64,000 nt of DNA from positions 180,408 to 244,407 of the forward strand of contig JAKSZP010006630.1 of assembly GCA_022478985.1 (NCBI GenBank). Reading direction: 5' to 3'. Position 1 is the first letter of the stretch, and every line of letters begins with the position of its first letter. A program made the position numbers and the translations under genes. This DNA comes from Massospora cicadina. Its lineage: Eukaryota; Entomophthoromycota; Entomophthoromycetes; Entomophthorales; Entomophthoraceae. Shown in pieces: positions 9,811-20,515 of this stretch. The notes beneath the pieces were generated by a model. It was not told the origin of the DNA, did not search any database, and saw only the letters and a program-made list of their open reading frames with translations.

Positions 9811-10614
9811 GACAATACTTTAGGTGGTTCCAGCTACCCTTTTTATATAGGAGCATAATCATTTTCACTTTTACAAGGTGGTCTTATGTTGAAAGGGGTA
9901 AAGTAAGTATTGATGTACATTAGCTCTTCTTAGACCACAGGCAGTTCTTTTAGATCTAAAAAGTATCTAATACTTCCTGTAGCTCCACTCTTGCATTTTA
10001 GTTACCTTGCTCATGTGGTAGATGAGTGGTGGGTTACTGCCTTTGCCTGAAGTGACCATCTCTTTTTGTCTTATTTTTTATTTTCCACCGTGATGAAAAT
10101 GGTAGAGTGGTTTAAAGGGAGGTAGTCCAGTCTAGGGCCTCCAGACGTACCTTAGAAGTCATCCCAATCATGGCCTGATTACTTCAAATACTCAAGAAAT
10201 CGCTAAACCCCTTCTCAAACCCCATATAAAACCTACCAAGCCTGATAATTCAAATTGGGTTAAAGATTTTGATATGGATTGCGGATCACACTTCCAGATT
10301 ATTTAATATGCCCCTGATATTCATTTAATTTAAGTATAAAAAAGGGTTCTTGAAAAACTAGTTGCATTAGCACATTAGACTCAGAGAGTCTGTCAAAGGT
10401 TGGTACCATAAATCAATTACTATTTGATCCATAACACGAGCTAAAAAATTTTTGATGACATGATATAAACCTGCCAAAGATGCTCCTCAACCTATTACCA
10501 TCTTCTCAACCTAACCAATTAGGTTTTACCACAGGAGTTTATGTGCAGGCTAGTTTCTGAGCTCCTTTCCAACTCTTTACCCTACTATAAAGACAACAGC
10601 CTTCCTTAGGGTAT
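9811..10614. other. unassigned, possible integrase zinc-domain relic near 10400
   Basis: Around 10400-10490 the plus strand reads NYYLIHN and then TCQRCS, resembling the NYYWP and TC--C parts of a Ty3 integrase HHCC domain. The histidines are not clear and the frames are broken. The rest shows nothing recognisable. Confidence 0.25.
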
Positions 10615-13600
10615 GTGTAACAATTGACAATTGAACATAGTATTTTCTAAGGTTGTCACTTAGGAAACTGCTACAATGAAGGTAGAAATATCATTCTCAA
10701 ATGAGTCTCAATTGTTTATTATCTGCAAATCGTGCTAATTTAAATCTAAAAATATATAAATTCAGGAAGATTTATTAAAAATTTAGCCTCTCACTCCACC
10801 AGCTAGTAGTTACAGGGGCGCTGGCATTTGTTAGGCTTTGACGCCTGATTTATTTATTTTGTGTAGTTTTTGCTAAGCCACTTTTTATCAATTGAATGTG
10901 TGTTCACATTTTCTCATCTGAAGTTCAATATAACTATCCTTTCTTGAATAAGGCCTATTTTACATATGTCAAGACCCCTCACTTGAGAGTCACGTTATTA
11001 TAATTTATTTTAGATTTATAAATCTTATATAGATGCCAAGGGAGAAAACATACCAAGTTCTAGAACGCAACGTTGATTTTTGTGCATTGCAATCAAGATG
11101 ATAGAACAGGATAAACTGTGGTTGATCAGTACCCATAAGTTAGGGAAATAGGCTGCCGTGAGGGCATTGGCGCATTTAAACGTCTGAAAAGGATTCCAAG
11201 AGGCAGGCGTGGCAAAGTCGCCTGCCTTACCTCATTCCACATTTGATCCATCATAATCTTTGCAATTTTAGCGCATCCTGGTGAAGAGTTTTAGGTGATT
11301 AGGTCTGGTGGCATATGAACGTCCTCCACACCTTGTCCAGTTGGGGTATATTTTGTAAAAAGGTTTTTCACATTTAATATTTAAAGAACGCTAAAATTAG
11401 CGAAATTTAAAACTTACCTTTTGGTGATGTTTTCACTGTACGTTTTTGGGTCTCTATTCAACTTTTTTTGCTGAACGATTGAGGAAATTCTTTTTGACTT
11501 AGATTTGCATTATTTCAAATGGTGAGTGAGGTCTTTGGGACCTCATTCATTACATTATTCAGGTCATCTTTTCCTTGGCAGGTTATGCTTGCATGAAAGC
11601 CTGCTGGATGGTCAAGCAGCAATGTACCAAGCATTGCCATTGACTCTTGAATCCTATTCACTGTTTTTGTTTGGTTTTTTTGGCGGGGAAGATGTGAAGT
11701 TTAGGGGTTGCCAAATTTGAAAAGTTGGTAGTTGAGGCCTCTTGCACCTGCCATGAGACCTCCAGGGCTAATTTTGACACTTTTTGGGGAAGCTCTGGTT
11801 TATAATGATTTTTCTTTAAGCTCCTCTACCACAAAGTTCCCATTTGAAATTGCTGTATTGCAATTAAAGGTCACAACAAACCGAGAATGCATGATTAGGA
11901 TTTCTGCTTTTGAGGTAGTGATGTACCAATCAAAAATTGTACATGGTATTTCCTGAGGTTAGGAATTAATATGTATTATGATAAAGGCTGCAATCTCCTT
12001 CTTCAACAAGACTTAATTGTCAAGTGGATACAAATTTGGATTATTTTAAATACATTATGATTTTTATGGTAAACTTATTATAATTTAGTCTCCCAATCCA
12101 CCAATTAGAGGTTGTTAAGTTGTTAGCATTCATCAGGCTTTGACACCCAAATCATTGATAGTTTGTTTAGCTCTTACTCAGCTACTATTTCAGTTTAATT
12201 CATTCTCCACTTTAAAACCTGAAGTTCTATCTCATTATATTTTTTAATAAAACCTAATTTCTTATATGTCAGGACCCCTACTTGGGAGTCTAATTTTAAA
12301 TTAATACACTTAAATTTATCAATATTTAATGGCTAGCAGGGGAGGAAAAACAAAGTTCTAGAACGCCATGTTGTTAAGTGAATTTCAATCAAGATGTCAT
12401 TATAGGTAAACTGGAGTTGACCAGGAATCATGGGTTAGGACAATAGGCCACCACAAGGGCATAAGCCCATTTAGATGGCATGCCTGATGCCCAGAGGCAG
12501 GCGTGGCATTTTCTCTCTCCATATCTCATCCTGCATTTAAGCCAGAGTTATCTTTTCACTATTTGAGTGCATCTCAGTGAAGCCATTGGGTGACAGAGTC
12601 CAGCAGTTTATGAATGACTTTGCACCTTGGCCTGTTTGGGTATAATCTGTGCAAATGTTGCTTCACATGCAAATTCTACTGAATGTCCAAATTAGGTGAG
12701 GCTTGAACTTACCTTTTTGTTAACATTTGCACTATAAGTTTTGGGATTTTTGAAGAAGTCTGATCTACTGAACAAACAAGGCAACTTTCTTTCAGCTTAG
12801 TTTGAATTATGTCAAATGGCAAGTAAGGTCTCAAGGTTTCTTGTCCACTACATTAAACAGGTCTCCTTTTCCTTGGCGGGCTGTGCTTGCCTTAAAGCCC
12901 ATAAGATGGTTTATTGGCAATCTCCAAGCGTTGCCATGCACCTTTGAGTCTTCTTCACAGTTTTTGTTTAACTTTTGGCGAGGAAGATGGGAAGTTTAGG
13001 GCCTTTATCTGGACTGCTGGCGTTTGAGGCCTTTGCACCCTCCAGGAGACCTTCAGAATAACATTGACACTTTTTGTAAAATTTAATTTACAATTGATTC
13101 CCTATAAACTCCCCTTCCACAAAGGCATCCTTTAAAAATTTCTTAATTGTGATGCCCGCCTCAGCAATCATGGTTTGCATGACCAGTATTCCTGCTTTCA
13201 AGGGGAGATGGCTCAAATAGCAATTGTACATAGTATTTATTAAGGTTGGGACATAGGAGAATCATTTAAATGACAGTTGCAATCCTATTCTTGGACGAGA
13301 CTTGATTGCTGAGCTGATATAAATTAGATTATTTTAAATATAATTATAGATTTTTTAACAGTACTGCTAAAATACAGTTCCCAAATTCAACATGTATAAG
13401 TCGCTGGGATGATGGTATTTTTTAGCTTTGACACTTAATTATTAATTATTCATTTATCTCTTGCTGAGCTACTATTTATCAGTTGATGGTGTTTCCCTTT
13501 CCTCACTTGAAATTCTATCTAATTCATTCTCCAAAATTAAGCCCATTTTCCATATGTAAGGGCCCCACTGGAAGTTGTGTTTGTAAATTCATATATAAAT

Positions 13601-14122
13601 CTTTATAAATCTGGCATGGCTGGCAGGGGAAAAAGTTCTGGAATGCCAAATTGGTGTTTGTTTATTCCAATCAAGATGTTGCAAATGGATAAACTGGAGC
13701 CAATCAGGCCCATGGGTCAGGGAAATGAGCATTTGTGAGGGCAGCCCATTTACTTGGAAGCCCTGGATTCCCAAAGGCAGGCATGGTGTAATCGCTACCC
13801 ATACCTCATCTCTCATTGGATCTAGAGTTGGATTTGCGCCATTTGAGTGCATCCCAGTGAAGCCCATTGGGTGACAGAGGCCAGTGGCGCATGAACGCCC
13901 AATGCTCCTTGACCTTTTGTGTATATTCTGTGCAAATGTTGCTTTGCATGTGATGTTTTCATTATTTCCAAACTCATTAAATCAAACTTATCTTTTGGTA
14001 ATGTTTGCAACATATATTTAAAGCTTTTCAATGCAGCCTATTCTGCCAAACAATTGAGGTAACTCTCTTTTGGCTTAGGTTTGCATTATGTCAAATGACG
14101 AGCAGTCTTTGGAATCTCATAT
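10615..14122. repeat. tandem array of a 1.29-kb unit, about 2.7 copies
   Basis: A unit of about 1290 bp is repeated head to tail. The tail of a first unit lies at 10615-10781, unit 1 at 10782-12082, unit 2 at 12083-13370, and the first 750 bp of unit 3 at 13371-14122. Landmarks recur in order. The block aggcaggc[ga]tgg is at 11201, 12495 and 13775, which gives periods of 1294 and 1280. Others are the motifs caatcaagatg, ggctttgaca and gtcaaatgg. Units are clearly diverged from each other by substitutions and small indels. No frame stays open in corresponding positions of two units, so the unit is probably non-coding. Confidence 0.85.
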
Positions 14123-15599
14123 GTTATAGAGTGTTGCTGGTTTAGTTCTTTTATGAGAATTTATTTTTTGAGATAAACCTACTTTACCTTGTTTAAGTTC
14201 TGTGTAATCCGCCTTCCACCCCATGTCAAAGAGCTTTCAACTCAATCCAGTATGGTACTCCACCATCTGCACCTGCTTGCAACCATCATGGAGAAATTAT
14301 TCTGATTAAACAATCTAGCAGGTTACCACGCTGTGATCCAATTGGTAAGAGCAAATGTTCCTTATTATTATTGCTGATTTGTTTCACACTTTACTAACCT
14401 GTGACCTCCAGTCATTCTTACAATCTGCCATCAATTCAGCTCAATCTGCACAACATATGTTGCAACATTGGTATGATCTATTCTATTGTAATAACTGACG
14501 ACTGCATATCTGAAGGGGGTGTCACCTTCCCTGCCTCTCCAGCCCTTGGGGTTTGCCCCAGTAAGACTAGTGGTTTCCCCTATGGTAGCCTTAAGCTTGT
14601 TATGGGGCCTTTGATATATATTGAAACAGATGTTATCCTCGCATAACCCTTAGAATTTCACATTTTAAGTCATAACAGCTAATCCCTTGACATTCTGGGC
14701 CATCCACTGTGTATTTTCACACCCATAGTGTATGGATAGTTTTCTTATAATTAGCTGCAACTATGACAATAAGGCTCTTGTGTATAGAAATACCTAATTA
14801 CAACAAAATGGTATATTTTAATCCAGGTAAGTTCTTACCTACTGCTGACCAATTTTCCAAGTTCCCCTATTCCCAAAATTTCTACCCAGCTTCCCAAATT
14901 CCGCTTTACTTTTAGTTTTAGTGGTAAGTTTACTTTGCCTTTATATATTTTTTATTAAAAATGATGAACCCAAATAATTGGCCCTTCCACTTAAATTGAT
15001 TTCCCTATTTATCTTTTCAAGTTTATGCTTCCTTTACTGATCAAACAATGGAACTCTACTGATGGAGAGCGTCTCAATTTGGAAACTTTTTTCAAAAAGG
15101 TTTAAGAAAGCCAAATTAGGGGAGCAGCCTATTATGAAATGCTCTATCATTTCTCTAATTCAATTATTGTGCCAGTTTTGTAATCTAACCATTCTCTCTT
15201 AAGCGTGTACTTAATAAAAAATAGGACCTGAGAAGTAATTAAATTTGTTAAGTACAATTTTTACTAACATCAAAAGCCATCCTATTTACATAAACAGTGC
15301 TCTCACTTGTGTGGGTACTAGCCTATTTGTTTTAGGACTTTAAATTTTATATAATCATTCTTTTTCTCCAATAATTTAATTTATTCTTTTTAAGAATTTT
15401 GCACGTCATAGCGCATGCCAGGGATGACGTGTATCAATTAAATTATTTGACCCCTCATTAGTTAGAGGGCCTCAGGACCATTTTGATAATTATTGCTTGT
15501 TTACTTGGGTGAATTTATGGGAACTGCAAGGAACAAATAAAGCAAACTTAAGCTTATGATCCTTACTGTTGGGCTTCACCCAAGCTTAAGCCATCCAAG
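14123..15599. other. AT-rich DNA, no gene recognised
   Basis: One 81-codon plus-strand open frame (14401-14646) has no recognisable motif. Nothing else is supported. Confidence 0.3.
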
Positions 15600-16260
15600 T
15601 GGTTCTTCTTTTAACCTGAGATAAAATTTCAAGGATATAAGGTCACTCAAATAGGGATTCATCCATATTTTATAAGGTCACTGCTATAAAATATCTCCTA
15701 TCCAAATCCTAAATGATATCAAAATGTTCCTCAGATGGTGTTGTACTATAAGAAATTCATTCCCTACTTTGCTGACTTATAAGATTCTTTGGTAAACCTT
15801 TTATAGAAATGAATACCCTTTGAGTAGAAACCTGAACAAGATCAGGCTATCAATCTCAAGACTTCCTGGTTCTGAAACCTAATCTCATTTATCCTCATTT
15901 CAAACATCTTTACCAGTTGATCACTTACACTAGAAATGTAGCCATAGGAGCTATATTGGCCCAATCTGATAATCAAGTCAATCACCCAGTGGCATACTAT
16001 AGTAAGATCTTGTCAAAGGTTAAGCGTAATTATAATGTTTCTGAATGGGAGTATCTAACTGTGTTGGTAGCCATAAAGATCTTCCACACTTATCTATATG
16101 GGTCATACTACACCATCATCACTGACCACGCTTCTCAAATGAATACTTAAACTAAGAAACCTGATGAGAGATTATCAAGGTGGGAACTAAAGCTACATAA
16201 CTATTATTTTTTACCATTGTGCGCCATGCAGGAGAAATTTATATAAATTAGCTGTTTAAT
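15600..16260 (+). pseudogene. Ty3/gypsy RT connection and RNase H fragment
   Basis: The thumb and connection read GYKVTQIGIHP, then VVLYYKKFIPYFADL, matching the gypsy pattern GYYRKFIPNFA. The RNase H is best preserved at 15917-16150: VAIGAILAQS, HPVAYYSKILS, RNYNVSEWEYL and a TDHAS motif. The first catalytic DAS has become TRN. A worn stretch after 16150 resembles the RLSRWELKL linker. This is a plus-strand relic with no visible LTR. Confidence 0.85.
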
Positions 16261-16960
16261 TTCACATGACTTTTCTAGCCTGTTGACTACCAAAGAGAAA
16301 TGTTTGTACAATTTACTAGTCTCCTGGAACAATTTGAACTAGAGAACCTAGAAGTTTCAATTTGAGCTTTGAAAAGTGACTTATAACCCCATTTACATGC
16401 GGTAATTCTCTATGAACAAGTTGACAGAAAATGGTTGCCAAATATATGACCATCCTTTGGACAAAATCATAATAGAGGCGCTTCTGAGCATAGGGCATGG
16501 AGAAGTGAATAAGACTCATAACTAGTTGAGAAAACGCTGTTTTTGAGACTGGATGGCGATACCATCATTGACATGCTAGAAGCAAGATTAACTTTCAAAA
16601 ATCAAGATTGTCCATGTCCCCACTATCAACGCTAGGTCATAGTCCCTTTGGTTCCTTTAGCGTTCAGTGTTGACGTCGTGGCCTATTTCCCACTACCCTT
16701 CATGGTTATTGATATATAATATAGAAATTGACCACTTGATTAAGAAATGAGGCAAAAATTAGTACTTACGCCAACCATGAAGGCTACTACCTTGATCCTG
16801 TTTTGTTACATTTTCACTTAGCATAGTTGTCCCCAAGTTCTGCATTCAAAAATGGGCTTAATTTTACCTTATAGGTAGTACAGAAACTAACCTTTTTATT
16901 TAGCACTAGTTAAACTTCACTGCTCCATATAATTCATCTGCCATTAGGGATGTAAAAATG
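16261..16960 (+). pseudogene. probable Ty3/gypsy integrase remnant
   Basis: Downstream of the RNase H relic, mixed plus-strand frames give DHLIKK, TYANHEG and LLHFHL, in the order expected for the integrase core start (DHFTKWVEA then a helix). The catalytic DDE residues cannot be placed with confidence. Confidence 0.4.
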
Positions 16961-17459
16961 ATTAAATGGGACTTTGGTATTTATTCTTGCTTGTAATGGA
17001 TGTGACTGAACCTATGCGTTAGAACCATTATTTATCAAGTACCCTTATGGCATATATATGAAGCTACCACTAAAGAAAAAGGTCCCGTTACCAGGACCTT
17101 TATGGACGAGAGCCTTGAATACCTGGCAGTGTTCAATCCTTGTTGAGGCCTCCATACCCAACAACCAATCTAACTATAAGAGCTTTGCAGATAAAGTTAA
17201 TTTCCCACAAACCATTGCCACTGAAGATTATTTTAAAACTTATAGAAACTTCCAAATTTAATGCTCAAAGGCTTGATCTGCCAATAATTAACCAAATGAT
17301 CTTTTACTTATCTATCACCACCACCCAGGGCTTGACCTAACAAGCTCCCAGCTTTCATGGTCAGTCCCCTATTGTATTTTATATAAAGCAATTTTATTAT
17401 TTTATCGCAGATGTCACCAATCATATCATGATTAACTGTCATGGTCAAATGACATAATT
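16961..17459. other. short plus-strand open frames, unassigned
   Basis: Two overlapping open frames of 66-67 codons (17058-17261, 17140-17340) could be the worn end of the Ty3 relic upstream. No motif is recognisable. Confidence 0.2.
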
Positions 17460-18060
17460 GAGAGGACTAACTGTAATGATCAATCTGGTCGTCAGGAGAC
17501 CAAAAAGGTGAAGTTGGCAGGCCTTCCTGACCTCAAACATACCCTGTACCAACTCCAGGTTAAGGCAAGATATACCCAGGTTGGTCTTTGGGATGTGCAA
17601 GAGGTTTGGCCCTGCATTACAACAGGGGCGTTGAAATGAACCAGTTATACAATTAATAATGATGGTTTGCTTTTATTATTTAATTAACGGGGTTTCAAAA
17701 CCCATTCAATTTTTAAGATTTCCATCTCAGGTCTGCCTTTCCTACAATCAATCGCTTGAGTTCAGTCTATCTATAAGTATAGTACCCTGTTAGATGGAAT
17801 CATGCGCTTATTGGTGCACCTGGGCTTAGCACCACTTCTACTGATTGATTATTCCTCCACTATTGATTAAGTATGATTTCTTGAGACCAACCTTCCTTGT
17901 TGGCTGACTCCCTTTAATAAAATTTCTCCATTCATTCACGTTTTTAAAATTTATGGGTTACTGGGTCAAACCTGTGCGTAAGGTGGGACCTCCTCAATGA
18001 GGTCTTTAACAACATGGGATGTTATATTTTCACACAATAGTATACAATATCAAGTGCACC
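17460..18060 (+). pseudogene. possible Ty1/copia integrase remnant
   Basis: Plus-strand frames give MRLLVHLGLAPLL and then LPCWLTPFNKISPFIHVFKI and YGLLGQT. Copia integrases typically have ...LL--SGLP-, N-LP, TPYE, P--SHLRVFGC-AYV in that order, and the match is by pattern only. An upstream run (LYQLQVKARYTQVGLWDV) resembles a copia gag start. Both are weak because stops are frequent. Confidence 0.35.
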
Positions 18061-20408
18061 GTTGGGACCCCTTGGTCCCCTCCAGATTGAGGAACCCAAA
18101 ACCTCCATCACAGATCTTTGCTTTATTATGGGCTCCCTCAAGGGGTCCATCCAAGTCTTGTTGTTGATGCGTTATTATTAATATATTCCACGTTGAACAC
18201 CCTTACTCTGTGTTGCTTCATCTCTAGCCCCCTCTGTGGTGCTCTGCTTCCCATAATACATATGAAAAGTTCCTAGCATTGTTACTACCACCGCGCACTA
18301 CCTCATTGGGAACTGGAGAGTTACAGATACTCTACTGACATTAACTGAGTACTTGGTAAGTTCCTTAAACCCTATTTCCACCTAAGACAGGACCTTGAGG
18401 AGCATTATTGGAGTTCAAGATGAAGAACAAAAAACTATTTCCTCAAAGAATCAATTAAAAACATGTAAGCCTACACTTGGCCATTTTTACTCCTGAATCT
18501 TTGACTAAAAACAATGAAGGAGAAACAATCTTTTTATCATTATGAGTATTAATAACACAGAGCCACTTGAATATTATACTAATTAGAAAGCTTTCTTGTC
18601 CCAGCAACTAGATCTGGAAGCTCTAGGACAATGGGGGTCACAAGCTACTGACAATAGAGAATAGCAAAAACACATTGTTTGTCCCTCATTAAAGAATGGC
18701 CAAGAAGACCCATATTGTAAGTCCTGGTGCGCATCCACTATGCCTTGACAGGAAGGAGTTCCCGCATAGAACCAATAAGGGGCCTAAGAAGGCTTTTGTA
18801 ACCCTTACCAACAAAGGTGATTTAGCCCATGTAGTGATGAGCGGTGGGTCACAGCCAATTTAAAAGGCTTCTTCCCTTTTAGTTTTTCCTATTAACGAGA
18901 AAATGTTTGGAAGGATTAGGGGTGTGCAAAGGTGCTAGGGGCCAGAAGCCATCGCCATCTTTTGTGGTTTCTTTCCCTCCAATGTCATATTCGCCAGGAA
19001 CAAGGTTCAAATCTGGCTAAGGTGTGTAGAGAAAGTCATAACTTTAAGGGTTAATCTCTCAATCTATGGAAACCACCTAAAAACTCCATTTTTGATAGTA
19101 CAAATAGTGGTACTAAATTATCTAACAGGCCTGAACAACGATTGAGTCTCAGCTAACTCAGCCAGAAATTGATTAGCCTTTTGAAATTCCAATGCCATTT
19201 CTTAGGCTTTAATAAGCCTAAAAATTCCTGATTATATAGGCTGTTATATATCTCCTGGCCCAAAAGCAACCTGACAGCTGGTCACCATGACTTTAGAGGC
19301 CACTCAAATATAAATAATGGTTTAGACAACTATGTACATGATGTCACAGACAATGCCTTGGAGGAACCCTTATATATCTTTGTTTCTAACTTGCAATGGA
19401 GAGAAATTATTAAAATCTCATCTCAAAAGAATTTTCACGTTTGTATGAAGCTGAGAAATGAAAATATTACCAAAATGGGAAGCAAATTAATTTGTAAACT
19501 CCATCAATTAAACTAATCAATGTATCTATGAAGCCACAGGGGTCACAATAAAAGTAAGTGCCTCACCTGAACTTTGACAGAAGCCACGCCTTCACAAACA
19601 AAATAAAGCTCCACAATATAGTCTATGAAAGGAGCCCAGAAGATCCTAGAGGATCAAGGAATTGGACTCCAAAAGCCCTGAAACCAAATTACAAAATATA
19701 TAATTCCTTATGAGAAGAATTGATTAATTATAAATTAATTCCTAATTCATGCATGAATGGACGCTGGATAGTTGAGTTGCTCACTTGGTGCAACCCAAAA
19801 TTCTCATAATATGACAAGCGCAGTATGCTTTGTACATTGCAGCTGGATAAGAGAAGAGAGTACCAAAGTTGTCCTTCTAAGCTCACTTACCTAACTCTTT
19901 TTAGAAATGGAAGCTACTAAGTAAATAGACAAATGGTAAACTGACTGTGTATTTATAAAATAAAATTCTTATATACTTTTCATTATAAATTATAATTAGA
20001 GGGATAAATTAAGGATAAATAATATAAAGAGATGCAAAACTTCTTGACAAAAATTCTTGTATGACTCTTGTGAGTTAGCTATAATACATGGAGGGGAGGA
20101 CATCAATCTTTTTTAATGGCACATTAATTTATTAGAGTTGCGTAACTCTGGATACATTGTCATGACCAGTATGGTTAACAGCTTAAGATGTTAATTCAAC
20201 AATATGGGCATTAAATCCAATTGTAACAAGGAGGTTTTTATAGGATTTTAATATGAAGCATTCATCTGAGGTTCAGATTGTTGCATGTATTTTAGAATAA
20301 ATGCAATTTTATTTGGAATCAAACAGAGTTAACAAACAAAGATTGTACTTTGTTGCAACTCATTTAGGTGTGATTAATCTATTGTAAATAGAATATTTTC
20401 ATATCTTT
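18061..20408. other. AT-rich DNA, no gene recognised
   Basis: No open frame of note. A purine tract ggaggggagga near 20091-20101 could be a polypurine tract of an old LTR element, but no LTR could be paired to it. Confidence 0.25.
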
Positions 20409-20425
20409 GAGATTTGAGCCTTAAA
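20409..20425. repeat. left target-site duplication of LINE-B
   Basis: The 17 bases gagatttgagccttaaa recur exactly at 26876-26892 right after the A tail. Confidence 0.93.
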
Positions 20426-20515
20426 TATCTCTTTCTGCTAAGCATCACTTTTCAAAAATCAATTCAGCCTGAAATTTAGCTCCACCAAAGAGATTTACGA
20501 AAACTATTAGCAAAT

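Noticed and set aside
13589..14031. Two minus-strand open frames in unit 3 of the tandem array
   Set aside because: The equivalent frame in unit 2 is closed by stops and shifts, so the frames are not conserved.
18061..20408. Copia RNase H or RT motifs near 19800-20100
   Set aside because: Only scattered short resemblances in broken frames; no catalytic motif could be placed.
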